Assembly (NCBI GenBank): GCA_041859095.1
Contig: JBHEKY010000018.1
Span: 25,129-89,128 of the forward strand
Length of the DNA stretch: 64,000 bases
From: UBA1422 sp041859095
Lineage (GTDB): Bacteria; Bacillota; Clostridia; Peptostreptococcales; Anaerovoracaceae
Reading direction: 5' to 3'
Numbering within the stretch: position 1 is the stretch's first letter; every line of letters starts with the position of its first letter. A program made the position numbers and the translations under genes. Shown here in pieces: positions 1 through 9,375 of this stretch. The notes under the pieces are model-generated. The model saw nothing but the letters and a program-made list of their open reading frames with translations. It did not search any database and was not told the DNA's origin.

Positions 1-1154
1 TCTGGCCGGCGATGCTGATGTCCATCGATGTGCCCCTGCCCAAGCAAGTGCTGGGACACGGCTGGCTTCTTATGGAAGGTGGCAAAATGAGCAAGTCCAA
101 GGGCAATGTGGTAGATCCCGTGAAACTCATTGAGCGCTATGGAATCGATGCTCTCAAATATTTCCTGCTTCGGGAATACACCTTCGGACAGGATGGGATT
201 TTCACCAATGAAGTCATGCTCAAGCGGATGAACTACGACCTGGCCAATGATCTGGGCAATTTGGTTTCCAGAACCGTATCCATGATCGAAAAGTACAACA
301 ACGCTTCCGTGCCCGGATCCGTCGGCATCGAAGACGAAAAGGGAACCGATAAGGACCTGAAGGCCATCGCCGTCGGCGCAGCAGCCAAAGTGGAAGCCCA
401 CATGGACAAATTTGAGTTCAATCTGGCCCTGGAAGAAATCTGGGTGCTGGTGCGAAGAGCCAACAAATACATTGACGAAAACACCCCTTGGCTCCTAGCT
501 AAGGAAGAAGCCGACAAGCCAAGATTGGATACCGTTCTGCACAACCTGGCCGAATGCCTGCGAATCGTTTCCATATTGATTTACCCCTTCATGCACACCA
601 CTTCAGCAAAAATACGGAAGCAGCTGGGTCTGTGGTACGCAGATCCAGAATGGCCGGATGCCATTGTATTTGATAAAATGGCAGGGGAACAAGTCAAAAA
701 GGGCGATGCTATTTTCCCAAGACTTGATATAGAAAAGGAGTTGGAAGAATTGGCTACATTAAATGAAAAACCTGAAGACGCCGCAGAAGCAACTTCAGTC
801 GAAGCCGCACCCTTGCAGCTGAAAGATGAAATCGTCTACGACGACTTTGCCAAGTTGGACCTGCGAGTAGGCACCATCGTCTCCGCCATGAAACATCCAA
901 AAGCCGAAAAGCTGTTGGTGTTCCAGGTGAAGATGGGCAGCGAAACCCGGCAGATTCTGTCAGGTGTCGCTGAATATTATAAGCCGGAAGATACCGTAGG
1001 CAAAAAGGTGGTCGTTGTAGCCAACCTGGCTCCCCGTATGCTTCGGGGCATGGAATCCAATGGCATGCTGCTTTTTGCTGACAACATGGTCGACGGCAAA
1101 GAAACCTTTGAATTTGTCACCACTGTTGCAGACGACGGCAACGCTGTCACATAA
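1..1154 (+). CDS. metG: Methionyl-tRNA synthetase, C-terminal part (5' end outside window)
   Basis: Charges tRNA-Met with methionine in the cytoplasm. The gene is cut by the window edge; the reading frame enters at base 3. The visible part begins near the end of the catalytic core (WPAMLMS, then GHGWLL) and contains the KMSKS signature loop about 30 residues in, followed by the helical anticodon-binding domain. After a Glu/Ala-rich linker, the last ~105 residues form an EMAP/Trbp111-like tRNA-binding domain (DLRVGTI, SGVAEYY, VANLAPR). That appended domain is usual in Firmicutes MetRS. Identification is secure; only the N-terminal Rossmann half is missing. Confidence 0.97.
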   Translation, partial: WPAMLMSIDVPLPKQVLGHGWLLMEGGKMSKSKGNVVDPVKLIERYGIDALKYFLLREYTFGQDGIFTNEVMLKRMNYDLANDLGNLVSRTVSMIEKYNNASVPGSVGIEDEKGTDKDLKAIAVGAAAKVEAHMDKFEFNLALEEIWVLVRRANKYIDENTPWLLAKEEADKPRLDTVLHNLAECLRIVSILIYPFMHTTSAKIRKQLGLWYADPEWPDAIVFDKMAGEQVKKGDAIFPRLDIEKELEELATLNEKPEDAAEATSVEAAPLQLKDEIVYDDFAKLDLRVGTIVSAMKHPKAEKLLVFQVKMGSETRQILSGVAEYYKPEDTVGKKVVVVANLAPRMLRGMESNGMLLFADNMVDGKETFEFVTTVADDGNAVT

Positions 1155-1173
1155 ATCACATATTGTTTAAACT

Positions 1174-1200
1174 CGGGGCGTTCGGATTTTGAGCGCCCCG
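1174..1200 (+). terminator. GC-rich hairpin after metG, no U-tract
   Basis: Inverted repeat CGGGGCG / CGCCCCG with a 13-base loop lies between metG and the next gene. It is not followed by a T-run (a G-run follows), so it may be a weak or factor-assisted terminator, or an mRNA 3' stabiliser. Confidence 0.35.
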
Positions 1201-1223
1201 AATCTGTGGGGGGGGTAGATACT

Positions 1224-1583
1224 ATGAAAAAAGAAGTCACTCGAAAAAAATGCTTGAACTGCGGACATGAATTTACGTATAGAGAAAGACTGCAGTCCTC
1301 TTATCGTTTGTTTTGGCGGATGAATTGCACAGAATGCGGCGCAAGATATAGCGTGCTGGTGAGATACCGAACGGTGTTTGTGGTGCTGCTTGCCTTGCCG
1401 TTAGCCTTTGGACCAAGTCTCTATGACTACTTGGGATGGGACGTATGGAATGTGTTAACCTTTAATGCTCTTTACTTTGCCATGTTGGGATCATTCGTTT
1501 TATTTGTAATACCTATATTGCCATTAAAATGGGATTCTGCGGAAGAAGCAGATACTTTGTCGGAAGAGCCAAAATACCTGTAA
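1224..1583 (+). CDS. Zinc-ribbon, two-TM protein (CxxC-x21-CxxC type)
   Basis: 119-residue protein of unknown function. The N-terminal half has two CxxC knuckles (CLNC and CTEC, about 21 residues apart) that should bind zinc. This resembles the small 'cxxc_20_cxxc' putative zinc-finger family of Firmicutes. Two hydrophobic segments follow (about residues 52-72 and 82-106), so the zinc ribbon probably sits on the cytoplasmic face of the membrane. ATG at 1224 is preferred over an upstream GTG (1206) because a G-rich ribosome-binding site lies just before it. It ends at a strong terminator, so it is probably monocistronic or metG-linked. Confidence 0.75.
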   Translation: MKKEVTRKKCLNCGHEFTYRERLQSSYRLFWRMNCTECGARYSVLVRYRTVFVVLLALPLAFGPSLYDYLGWDVWNVLTFNALYFAMLGSFVLFVIPILPLKWDSAEEADTLSEEPKYL

Positions 1584-1600
1584 CCGTAATTATTCGGAAA

Positions 1601-1629
1601 AACACCAAATCTATATTTGGTGTTTTTTT
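1601..1629 (+). terminator. Intrinsic terminator
   Basis: Perfect 10-bp stem AACACCAAAT / ATTTGGTGTT with a 4-base loop, followed by a run of T. Ends the zinc-ribbon gene. Confidence 0.9.
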
Positions 1630-1731
1630 ATGTATTTTTGTGACTTAAGCACTATACTTTGTGTTAGGTATCCGATATAATCGGTTTACGCAGTGACAAA
1701 AATGCGTGCAATAGAATTTGGAGGGGAAACG

Positions 1732-4113
1732 ATGAAACAAGGAATGAAAGTCCGTAAGCGAAGCCATATGCTGGTGGATTACAAGGAAGAAACCATTGCA
1801 AATGCCATCCGCAAAGCTATGTCGGAAACCATCGAGGGGGTGGATGAACCGCTATCCTGGGCGCTGGCCAGAGAGGCCACAGCCATCTTGACCAAAGAAG
1901 GCCAAGAAGTGGTTACGGTAGACGAGATCCAGGACATCGTCGAAGACCTGCTGATGCAACGACGCCGTGATGCGGCCAAAGAATATATCATCTATCGGTA
2001 CGAGAGAGACAAAGAACGGAAGAAAGAGTTGATTGAAAGGGGAGAGCGTGAAGAAGGCCCTTTTGAACCAAGTCTCAGGGAGGAATTCCTTTCCCAATAC
2101 AAGCATATGCCAAATCCTATGGGCCCCCTTGGAAGTTTTGTCTATTACAGGACCTACTCCAGATGGTTGAAGGATGACCTTCGGCGGGAGTATTGGTGGG
2201 AAACCGTCAAGCGGGCGGTGGAATATAACTGTAATCTTGTCCCAGATACCCCAAGAGCCGAAGCCGAAGAACTGTTTGCCAACATCTATGAAATGAAGCA
2301 GTTCCTTTCCGGGCGGACCCTTTGGGCGGGTGGCACGGATGCCAGCTTGAAATACCCCATGAGCAACTTCAACTGTGCCGGATTGGTCATTGACAACTTC
2401 AATGCTTTCGACGAACTGTTTTACTTGCTGATGGTAGGCGCCGGTGTCGGCGTTCGAACCACATTCGAGGATGCCATGAAGATGTCCGCAGTGCGAACCG
2501 ATATCAAAGTGATTCATATGGCTTACGAGCCGGTCCCCAAAGAAGAGCGGGACGACATGACCACTCTTGATTTTACAAAAAACAAAAACATCGCCGAAAT
2601 TATCGTTGGCGATAGCAAAGAAGGGTGGCAGGATTCCCTGAACTACTTCTTCAAAATCCACTATGCCAAACGGTATCGTGACATCGAGACCATTTATATC
2701 AACTACAACAACGTCCGCCCCAAGGGTGAGCGGCTGAAGGTCTTTGGCGGAACCGCCAGCGGCCATGACAGTCTGAAGAACATGTTTATCAAAATCAAGG
2801 ATGTTTTTGACAGAAGCTACGAAGAAAAGTACCAGCTGCGACCCATCGATTGCCTGGACATTGCCAATATCATCGGAGAAAACGTGGTATCCGGCGGCGT
2901 GCGCCGAACAGCAGAAATGGTACTCATCGATCCGAAGGACGAAGATGCAATCCATGCCAAGAGCAATCTATATATCAAAAACGAGGAAGAAAACTGGATC
3001 ATCGATCCGTCCATTGCTCATCGTCAGATTAGCAACAACTCGATTTTGTACCGCAAAAAACCCAGCCGGGACCAGCTCCACTGGATGCTAATGGCCATGA
3101 AAACTTCCGGCGAGCCGGGATTTGTCAACTGGGAAGCTGCGTCCAAGAGACGTGAAAATTTCAACGTTGTGAATCCGTGTGGCGAAATTTTGTTGGATGC
3201 CAACGGACTTTGCAATCTGACCACAGTCAACGTGATGAAATTTGTCCGGGGAGATAAAACCCTGGACATGGACGGACTTCTTCGGGCTATGTGGCTTTCC
3301 GCCCGGGCCGGTCTTCGTATGACCTGCCTGGATTTGGAACTGGACAACTGGGATTTGATTCAGAAACGAGACCGGCTTTTGGGCTGCTCCATCACCGGAT
3401 GGCAGGATGCAATGAATGCCTTGGGCTATGACATGCCGGAACAGTCAAAGTTGTTACGTACCTTGCGGGAAGCCGTACATTCGGCAGGCAACGGATATGC
3501 CAAAGAACTGGGCATCAACCAGCCGCTATTGATGACAACCGTAAAGCCGGAGGGAACCCTTTCCCAGTTGCCGGAAGTCAGCTCGGGTGTACATTTTTCT
3601 CATTCAGAGTACTACATCAGACGGGTGCGAATCTCTGCAGATGACCCGCTAGCCAAGGTCACCATGAAACTGGGCTGGCCGGTTTTCCCGGAGGTCAATC
3701 AGACTTGGGACAATGCCAAAACTCTGGTCATCGAGTTCCCGGCCAAGGCGCCGGAAGGTCGAACCAAAGGAGACGTGGGAGCCATCGAACAACTGGAAAC
3801 TTACAAGATGTTCATGACAAACTATGTGGATCATAATTGTTCCATTACGGTTCATGTCAGAGAGAACGAGTGGGATGATGTGGAAGAATGGCTGTGGAAC
3901 AACTGGGACAACTGCATTGCCCTGTCCTTCCTGCCCTATGAAGATAGTTTTTATGAGATGTTGCCTTACGAAGAAATCGGCAAGGAAGCTTATGAGCAAA
4001 GGCTTGCGGCCATGAAGCCGTTTGTGCCCAGCCTTTTGAAGCAATTTGAAGTAGGCGATGACGACCGGGACCTAGGGACAGACTGTCTAGCCGGGGTTTG
4101 TCCGGTAAGATAA
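1732..4113 (+). CDS. nrdJ: Adenosylcobalamin-dependent (class II) ribonucleoside-triphosphate reductase
   Basis: Reduces ribonucleotides to deoxyribonucleotides using a cobalamin-derived radical, so needs no oxygen. 793 residues. An N-terminal ATP-cone (about residues 5-95) suggests dATP/ATP allosteric control. The catalytic set matches the monomeric Lactobacillus leichmannii RTPR type. Cys215 (NCAG) and Cys494 (LCNL) form the redox pair, and Cys483 (NPCGE) is the thiyl-radical residue. The C-terminal shuttle pair is Cys785/Cys790 (CLAGVCPVR); the 11- and 5-residue spacings equal those known for RTPR. ATG 1732 follows GGAGGGG; an upstream in-frame GTG (1693) has no such site. I saw no cobalamin riboswitch upstream. 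Confidence 0.93.
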   Translation: MKQGMKVRKRSHMLVDYKEETIANAIRKAMSETIEGVDEPLSWALAREATAILTKEGQEVVTVDEIQDIVEDLLMQRRRDAAKEYIIYRYERDKERKKELIERGEREEGPFEPSLREEFLSQYKHMPNPMGPLGSFVYYRTYSRWLKDDLRREYWWETVKRAVEYNCNLVPDTPRAEAEELFANIYEMKQFLSGRTLWAGGTDASLKYPMSNFNCAGLVIDNFNAFDELFYLLMVGAGVGVRTTFEDAMKMSAVRTDIKVIHMAYEPVPKEERDDMTTLDFTKNKNIAEIIVGDSKEGWQDSLNYFFKIHYAKRYRDIETIYINYNNVRPKGERLKVFGGTASGHDSLKNMFIKIKDVFDRSYEEKYQLRPIDCLDIANIIGENVVSGGVRRTAEMVLIDPKDEDAIHAKSNLYIKNEEENWIIDPSIAHRQISNNSILYRKKPSRDQLHWMLMAMKTSGEPGFVNWEAASKRRENFNVVNPCGEILLDANGLCNLTTVNVMKFVRGDKTLDMDGLLRAMWLSARAGLRMTCLDLELDNWDLIQKRDRLLGCSITGWQDAMNALGYDMPEQSKLLRTLREAVHSAGNGYAKELGINQPLLMTTVKPEGTLSQLPEVSSGVHFSHSEYYIRRVRISADDPLAKVTMKLGWPVFPEVNQTWDNAKTLVIEFPAKAPEGRTKGDVGAIEQLETYKMFMTNYVDHNCSITVHVRENEWDDVEEWLWNNWDNCIALSFLPYEDSFYEMLPYEEIGKEAYEQRLAAMKPFVPSLLKQFEVGDDDRDLGTDCLAGVCPVR

Positions 4114-4127
4114 CAAGGAGGCCTCCC

Positions 4128-4589
4128 ATGAAAATCAACAAAGAGGTGGAGCAATATGTTTTAGCTCAACCCATTGAGAGACAGGAAGCGCTGCTTGCTC
4201 TCCTAGAAACCGTACGGGCAAATTTGCCTTCTGGCTTTGAGGAGCGAATGCAATACGGCATGATTGGGTTCGTGGTTCCTTTTGAAACCTATCCCAGCGG
4301 GTATCATGTCAACCCCAAAGAACCTCTACCATTTATGGCGTTGGCCAATCAGAAACAATATCTCGCGCTTTATCATATGGGCATATACGGGGACCCTGCC
4401 CTGCTTGCCTGGTACCAGAAAGCTTACGAAGATTTGGGTATTGGCAAGTTGGACATGGGCAAAAGCTGCATCCGGTTCAAAAAAATGGACCGGATCCCAC
4501 TGGATCTGGTCGCAGAATTATGCCAAAAGATTACACCCGCCAAATACGTTGAACAGTACGAGGCCGGGCGCCATAAGTTGGGCAAGTAG
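4128..4589 (+). CDS. DUF1801-family protein
   Basis: 153-residue cytoplasmic protein with the YdhG/DUF1801 look: an N-terminal helical stretch, then the core around ERMQYGMIGF, LANQKQYLALYHMG and GKSCIRFKK. Family members are small and widespread and their biochemical role is not established. ATG at 4128 follows AAGGAGG just after the nrdJ stop, so it is probably co-transcribed with nrdJ. No catalytic motif could be assigned. Confidence 0.75.
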   Translation: MKINKEVEQYVLAQPIERQEALLALLETVRANLPSGFEERMQYGMIGFVVPFETYPSGYHVNPKEPLPFMALANQKQYLALYHMGIYGDPALLAWYQKAYEDLGIGKLDMGKSCIRFKKMDRIPLDLVAELCQKITPAKYVEQYEAGRHKLGK

Positions 4590-4648
4590 TTATTATTCAG
4601 GGTATAATCACAGCTATAAATGTTGAACTATAAATGCATAATTAACAC

Positions 4649-4677
4649 TTGATACAATATTCTTTCTGTTGTATAAT
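4649..4677 (+). promoter_or_regulatory. Sigma-A-type promoter of the ABC/M50 operon
   Basis: TTGATA, 17 bp, TATAAT. Positioned about 160 bp upstream of the first gene of the accessory operon, leaving a long leader that contains a terminator-like hairpin. Confidence 0.7.
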
Positions 4678-4761
4678 TGCTGCAAGGCGAATCCATGAAT
4701 CGACAGTCTGGTTGAATAATATTGGGGAACAAATGATAGAATTTCACATACCAATATTTGG

Positions 4762-4803
4762 ACTGCCATGCTTCTTACTTTGGAGATGCCTGGCAGTTTT
4801 TTT
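4762..4803 (+). terminator. Leader terminator / possible attenuator
   Basis: ACTGCCA / TGGCAGT stem with inner GC pairs, followed by seven or more T. It lies between the operon promoter and the first coding gene, so transcription of the operon has to pass it. A 46-codon reading frame (ATG 4734) runs through the hairpin and could be a leader peptide, but its coding nature is unproven. Confidence 0.6.
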
Positions 4804-4836
4804 GTTGAGCGAAGTTCATTTGGCTAGGAGGAAATT

Positions 4837-5295
4837 ATGGGTAATTCAATATTTTTTGAGACAAGACAATTAAATGTTGCGTGGATTGCAATAGCAGGGG
4901 TATGCTCGATTTTGACGTTAGTTGCCACTGCCATCGGACTGCATTACCAGTTGTTTGGCGTTGAAGAATCTGACAAATGGAAGGCTACATTTGCTGTAAA
5001 TCAACCAACAGCGATTATACAAACGGCTAAGCATTGGAATGACGGAGATTTGATGTATGGGGTGATTCAAACAGCAGGTACTCCAAAAACCACCAAATAT
5101 GATATATGGTGGAAAAAAACCAATGGCAGCTACAATTTGGAGTTTTCCAATGGTTACTGCAATGCCAACGACACCTACTACGGTGCGTGGTACATGCATT
5201 CTCCAAATGGAATCAGCCAATATGCTTACAAATTAATCAAAAAGACGAATTTAAATACCAAATCAATCTTATATGTGGACTTGATGCTTATGTAA
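4837..5295 (+). CDS. Membrane-anchored small extracellular protein of ABC/M50 system
   Basis: 152-residue protein that I do not recognise. A single hydrophobic helix spans about residues 14-38, without a clear cleavage site. The remaining ~110 residues would face outward and are rich in Trp, Tyr and Asn (WWKKTNGSYN, CNANDTYYGAWY). The start is set by AGGAGG six bases before the ATG. It is the first gene of an operon with two ABC proteins and a zinc protease, so it could be the exported or processed substrate, a receptor, or an immunity component. The region is AT-richer than flanking housekeeping genes. Function is inference only. Confidence 0.6.
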   Translation: MGNSIFFETRQLNVAWIAIAGVCSILTLVATAIGLHYQLFGVEESDKWKATFAVNQPTAIIQTAKHWNDGDLMYGVIQTAGTPKTTKYDIWWKKTNGSYNLEFSNGYCNANDTYYGAWYMHSPNGISQYAYKLIKKTNLNTKSILYVDLMLM

Positions 5296-5348
5296 CTTGA
5301 ATGCAATCTTCGCTCGACAACAATCTGCAATTCAAGGAGGGATCCGCA

Positions 5349-7097
5349 ATGCTGATTGAAGTACCTGAACTCCGCATCAAAAAAAGCGGAGAACTATTGA
5401 TTCGCCACACACATATGTATCTCCCCAATCCCGGATTGGTGTTGCTGAGAGGTAAAAATGGTAGCGGCAAAACAACTCTGATGAAGGAAATCTTCCACAG
5501 CCAATGCGGCCTATTCTCTATGGTGTGCCAGGAATGCGATCAAGTCCTATCCGAGATTTCTGTTTTGGACAACATAGACATGTTTCAGAACAATAAATCG
5601 GAGATTGAGCATTGCCTGAAGTCGAATGGACTAGCACATTTGATGGAAAAGCCGGCAAGGAGTTTGAGCGGTGGTGAAAGCCGTTTGCTTTCTGTACTCC
5701 GAGCTTTGTTTTCCCCCAAAGAATTTATCCTTTTAGACGAGCCAACCAATGATATCGACGATCGAACCTTTGAGATTATTAAAAATTTAATCAAAGATTT
5801 CTCTGCGCAGAAAACCATCCTGATTGTCAGCCATGACAAGCGTTTTGACGACATCAACCTGAGCTATGAGATTGTTCAAAAAGAATTGTTGTTGGTGTCT
5901 GGTGGTGTTTCCGACACAGGCGTAGAATTGCGGAATTCCATTGAAGGCAGCACGATGTTGTCTGACTTTGAGCGCAACCGACACAATCCGGTGATCCTTT
6001 TTTACTGTTTATTGATGTTTGCAATACTCTTATATAGCTTTATGATTGGTGTTTCGGCAGACCCAATCGATCCCTACTCAAAGTACCCGATGAATACCTT
6101 TCGGATAGCCAGTATGATCGGCACCGACCTAATGTCATTCAATGATGTGGATGCTATGAATACAGTCCTATTGCGCGCGGCGCTCAGATTCAACAAAGTG
6201 GACTACATCATAAAAGCGTCTAAAGATCCAAAAGAAATAGGACAACAAATTGTGCTCAAAGAAGAAATGACAAACAAGGTGTTTCCTTTGGAATACTATG
6301 ACCCGGTCAGTAGGAAATATTTCAATCTTGAACGATTGATGACTTCAATATTGGCAGAAAAATTGAACATTCCGGCTACCGACATCATTTTTCGTAAAAG
6401 CTTGTCGGAGACTGTTTCGATAAGTGACCAGAAAGAAAAACAGGCAATGATTCCACATGGCATGCAACAGAAGGAACTGGAAAAGATTTTGTCGCCTTAC
6501 GGGTATCGGCTGAAAGAAAGTGATACGCCTGGCTCCTTGTATCTGTTTGATTTCAGCATCGCTTTATACAATGAAGCGCTTAAGTTAGCTGATGGCAAGT
6601 CGAAGTTTTTGGTCGATGCACTTATAGTCAAGAATGCGGATGTCAGCTTTATAGAATTCTTGGAAGGCAATGGGCTTACAAAAAGAGCCTACATGATTCA
6701 AGGCTATGAGATATACAAAGCTTTTGAAGAGGCAAACCGCTTTCTACAATGGTATCAAACTATTCGGTCGCTTGTCGGCTACCTGGGCTTGTCATTTGTG
6801 TGTCTAATTCTCATCCTATATCTATTTGAGAAAAGCCGGTGGAAAAAATACAGAATTCTGTACTATTATGGATATCCCATAGAGGTGATTGTTACCGGGT
6901 TTTACGATACATATTGGATTAAGAACTTAAACCCTTTCCTGGCTATGCTCTCAATCATTTCAGGAATAGGGTTGTTGGTAGTTTATAACAATTTTTTTGT
7001 CATAGCCGCTGTTGCGATATACTCAGTGGCGGTTGGAATCTCGTCCAAATTCGCATGTTCCGCTGTGAGAAAAAAAATATGGAAAGGCAAATTATGA
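5349..7097 (+). CDS. MacB-like ABC protein 1 (ATPase fused to permease)
   Basis: 582 residues. The N-terminal nucleotide-binding domain is complete: Walker A GKNGSGKTT (about 35-43), signature LSGGE (about 105), Walker B FILLDEPTND and H-loop VSHDKR. A first TM helix (about 214-234) is followed by a ~240-residue extracellular region and then further TM helices near the C-terminus (about 475-495 and 528-570). NBD-TM1-large outer domain-TM2-4 is the topology of MacB/type VII ABC proteins, which push substrates on the outer face rather than form a channel. Start ATG 5349 follows AAGGAGG. The stop overlaps the next start by 4 bp (ATGA), so the two proteins are probably partners. Confidence 0.8.
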   Translation: MLIEVPELRIKKSGELLIRHTHMYLPNPGLVLLRGKNGSGKTTLMKEIFHSQCGLFSMVCQECDQVLSEISVLDNIDMFQNNKSEIEHCLKSNGLAHLMEKPARSLSGGESRLLSVLRALFSPKEFILLDEPTNDIDDRTFEIIKNLIKDFSAQKTILIVSHDKRFDDINLSYEIVQKELLLVSGGVSDTGVELRNSIEGSTMLSDFERNRHNPVILFYCLLMFAILLYSFMIGVSADPIDPYSKYPMNTFRIASMIGTDLMSFNDVDAMNTVLLRAALRFNKVDYIIKASKDPKEIGQQIVLKEEMTNKVFPLEYYDPVSRKYFNLERLMTSILAEKLNIPATDIIFRKSLSETVSISDQKEKQAMIPHGMQQKELEKILSPYGYRLKESDTPGSLYLFDFSIALYNEALKLADGKSKFLVDALIVKNADVSFIEFLEGNGLTKRAYMIQGYEIYKAFEEANRFLQWYQTIRSLVGYLGLSFVCLILILYLFEKSRWKKYRILYYYGYPIEVIVTGFYDTYWIKNLNPFLAMLSIISGIGLLVVYNNFFVIAAVAIYSVAVGISSKFACSAVRKKIWKGKL

Positions 7098-8905
7098 ATA
7101 TCAGGAAACACAAAATTCAAAAGGGCAAGTTTGAACTTGCAGTTGAGAGAATGGATTTATCAAAAAAGGGCATTTATTTGATTTGTGGCGCCAACGGTAG
7201 CGGAAAGACGTCTTTCATAGAATCCGTGCTGAAGAAAAATCAAATAGAGGACATCGGCCAGGTTGAAAAATCTCAATACATTTCTTATTTTCCCCAACGG
7301 CTCTACCCGTACGAAATATCAGGATGCGAATATTTGGAAGGATGCGATCCGGTATTGATACAAAAATACTGTCGCTACTTTTCATTTGATATCTTGGAAA
7401 AGGACATAACGTATCTAAGCGGCGGCGAGTTCGTTGTTTTGACATTGATCCGTTGCCTGTCCAGAGGCACGCAGATTTTGGTGTTGGACGAACCCACGAA
7501 CAACCTTGATGATGAAACAGTCAAAAAAGTCGCCTATCTGCTAGAAGAACTATCTGCGGAAAAAACCATCGTCGTGTCAACCCATGATAATCGACTGAAA
7601 CTGCAACATCACTCTATGCTGGAAGTGAAAGACGGAGCAACACAACTGACTTCCCTGGAAGGTTACGACACGACGCCATTATGTCCTCAACCCGCCCCTC
7701 CTTTAAAAAACAAGTCATTTCAATCACTATGCTTCTCAAAATTCAACGGACTCATGTTTTCCGTGGTGCTTTTTTGCGGTTTGTTGACGTCCATGTTTGC
7801 TTCTAATTATTTGTTGAACCAAGTGCCGGCTATGGATAAATTACCGGACGACGATGTGATCAATCTCATGTGGATTGCTGAAGAGGTTGCCACCTATATT
7901 GAAGCAACAAAATCTCCCACAGAAATCACAAGAAATTTCAAAGGCAAAACGGATACTATGAGTGTTGATGAACTCGTTACATTATCAAAAAAAGCCTTTG
8001 TTGAGGACATTTATGTGATTGATACTGGATATTTGGCAAAAATGCAGGAGGGCACACATGACGGGCTTCTTATTTTTTCAATACCAAGCGTGACGGCAAA
8101 CCATACGCTTCATTTCGGTGCTTACCCGGGATGCAAAAAATATTTGCTATCTGGCAGATTGCCGCAAGACAACAAAAAAGAAGCACTGGTTTCATTTGAG
8201 CAAATGCAGAAACATTTCGGTTATGCCGGAGATATCAACGATGTGATTGGACAAACGATAGAAATTGAAGAGGACTCCTATGAAGTGGTGGGCTTGACCA
8301 ACCTGCCCTACGTTTCAATCTCATTCGATGCCAACTCGAAAAAACAATATGGGACGGTTCATGTTACGGAACAAAACGTCGCTGCACTGAACCGGATTCT
8401 TGAACAAATGAAGGAGTTGAATTACGGTAACTTGATATTTGAGGACATCTTCATAGAATATCAACCTTCCTCGGTTGACGAAATCATGGATTATCTAGTC
8501 GAACATGCGCCCAGTTACCAGTATTCTTCCACATATGTAGATGCGAAAATTGAACAAAAGGCTTACCTTGATTTATTGCCAAAACTTTGGCTGCTATCTT
8601 TAGTCTTGTCGATCCTGCTAAGTGTCATACTAATGCTGACGGGATCAAAAATGTTTTTGATTTTGGGGAATCAAATTCAGGATTTGAACAACCGAAATTT
8701 CCAGCCAAAGAAGAATTTCTCGATACTGGTGGGGGTATTTGCAACTGATTTTTCAATCATGACCGTAGTTTGTCTGCTAGAAGGCCTGTACTTTCTTGGA
8801 GCTTTGCAACGATTGCCTCAAATGCTGCCGTTTATCACAACAAACATTGTTGTGTTCGGACTGGCATTGGGATTGATTTGGAAAAGGTACGACAAGAATG
8901 CTTGA
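7094..8905 (+). CDS. MacB-like ABC protein 2 (ATPase fused to permease)
   Basis: 603-residue paralogue-like partner of the preceding protein with the same layout. It has an NBD (Walker A GANGSGKTS about 32-40, signature LSGGE about 109, Walker B VLDEPTNN, H-loop STHDNR), TM1 (about 218-242), a ~250-residue extracellular domain and three C-terminal TM helices. Both ATPase sites look intact, so a heterodimeric type VII exporter or extrusion machine is plausible. ATG 7094 has GGAAAGG six bases upstream and couples by ATGA to the upstream stop; in-frame ATGs at 7055 and 7079 are less well placed. Substrate unknown. Confidence 0.8.
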   Translation: MNIRKHKIQKGKFELAVERMDLSKKGIYLICGANGSGKTSFIESVLKKNQIEDIGQVEKSQYISYFPQRLYPYEISGCEYLEGCDPVLIQKYCRYFSFDILEKDITYLSGGEFVVLTLIRCLSRGTQILVLDEPTNNLDDETVKKVAYLLEELSAEKTIVVSTHDNRLKLQHHSMLEVKDGATQLTSLEGYDTTPLCPQPAPPLKNKSFQSLCFSKFNGLMFSVVLFCGLLTSMFASNYLLNQVPAMDKLPDDDVINLMWIAEEVATYIEATKSPTEITRNFKGKTDTMSVDELVTLSKKAFVEDIYVIDTGYLAKMQEGTHDGLLIFSIPSVTANHTLHFGAYPGCKKYLLSGRLPQDNKKEALVSFEQMQKHFGYAGDINDVIGQTIEIEEDSYEVVGLTNLPYVSISFDANSKKQYGTVHVTEQNVAALNRILEQMKELNYGNLIFEDIFIEYQPSSVDEIMDYLVEHAPSYQYSSTYVDAKIEQKAYLDLLPKLWLLSLVLSILLSVILMLTGSKMFLILGNQIQDLNNRNFQPKKNFSILVGVFATDFSIMTVVCLLEGLYFLGALQRLPQMLPFITTNIVVFGLALGLIWKRYDKNA

Positions 8906-9323
8906 ACTTTACCTAGGATATGTTGGGTTGGTAGTGATACATGAACTTGGACACTATGCGTTGCTCAAAGCTTACAAGGTAAAAGTAGTAGAAGTAACCA
9001 TTGGTAATTTTCTGTATATGCGACTTGGAATATTCAAGATTTCTCCCTTGATTGCAAGTGGAAAAATAACATTTTCTGTAGCAGATTTCAACAAACAAAA
9101 AATTATACCAAAACTCTGTATTTTAGCCGTTGGACCCATATCAAATATTGTAATGAGCGTGCTTCTGTCAACACTCTCAACACTACTAAGCTCAATCGCA
9201 TTATTTATGGCAATGATTACTTTGATGCCGGTTCCATTCCTAAATACTGATGGTTGTGGCATTGTGGATGAATTGTTAAAATATTTTTTGCAAAGAAAAA
9301 ATAAGAAAGGTTTAAAAGATTGA
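8898..9323 (+). CDS. Small M50-type (site-2-protease-like) membrane metalloprotease
   Basis: 141 residues. A hydrophobic first helix carries HELGH (residues about 15-19), the zinc-binding motif of M50 intramembrane proteases. A second hydrophobic region ends in a PVPFLNTDG segment that matches the position of the third zinc ligand (an Asp) in the family. It lacks PDZ or CBS domains, so it is a minimal form. It overlaps the preceding ABC gene by 8 bp, indicating translational coupling. M50 proteases accompany some peptide-export loci (for example B. subtilis YydH), which suggests processing of an exported or anchored product here. Confidence 0.75.
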   Translation: MLELYLGYVGLVVIHELGHYALLKAYKVKVVEVTIGNFLYMRLGIFKISPLIASGKITFSVADFNKQKIIPKLCILAVGPISNIVMSVLLSTLSTLLSSIALFMAMITLMPVPFLNTDGCGIVDELLKYFLQRKNKKGLKD

Positions 9324-9375
9324 TAACAACATAGACTGCCAATCTGGTAATCAACGGTTCACAATAATCCTCTGC

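Noticed and set aside
1630..1731. Cobalamin riboswitch before the B12-dependent reductase
   Set aside because: Only about 100 bp between terminator and start, and no B12-box-like sequence; the TATAAT at 1676 lacks a good -35 partner.
1852..2955. Long open frame (367 codons) antisense to nrdJ
   Set aside because: Lies wholly inside a well-conserved gene with all catalytic residues; no ribosome-binding site or recognisable family.
4649..4873. 74-codon frame before the ABC/M50 operon
   Set aside because: Starts inside the promoter and overlaps the first gene in another frame; only its later part (from 4734) is kept as a possible leader peptide.
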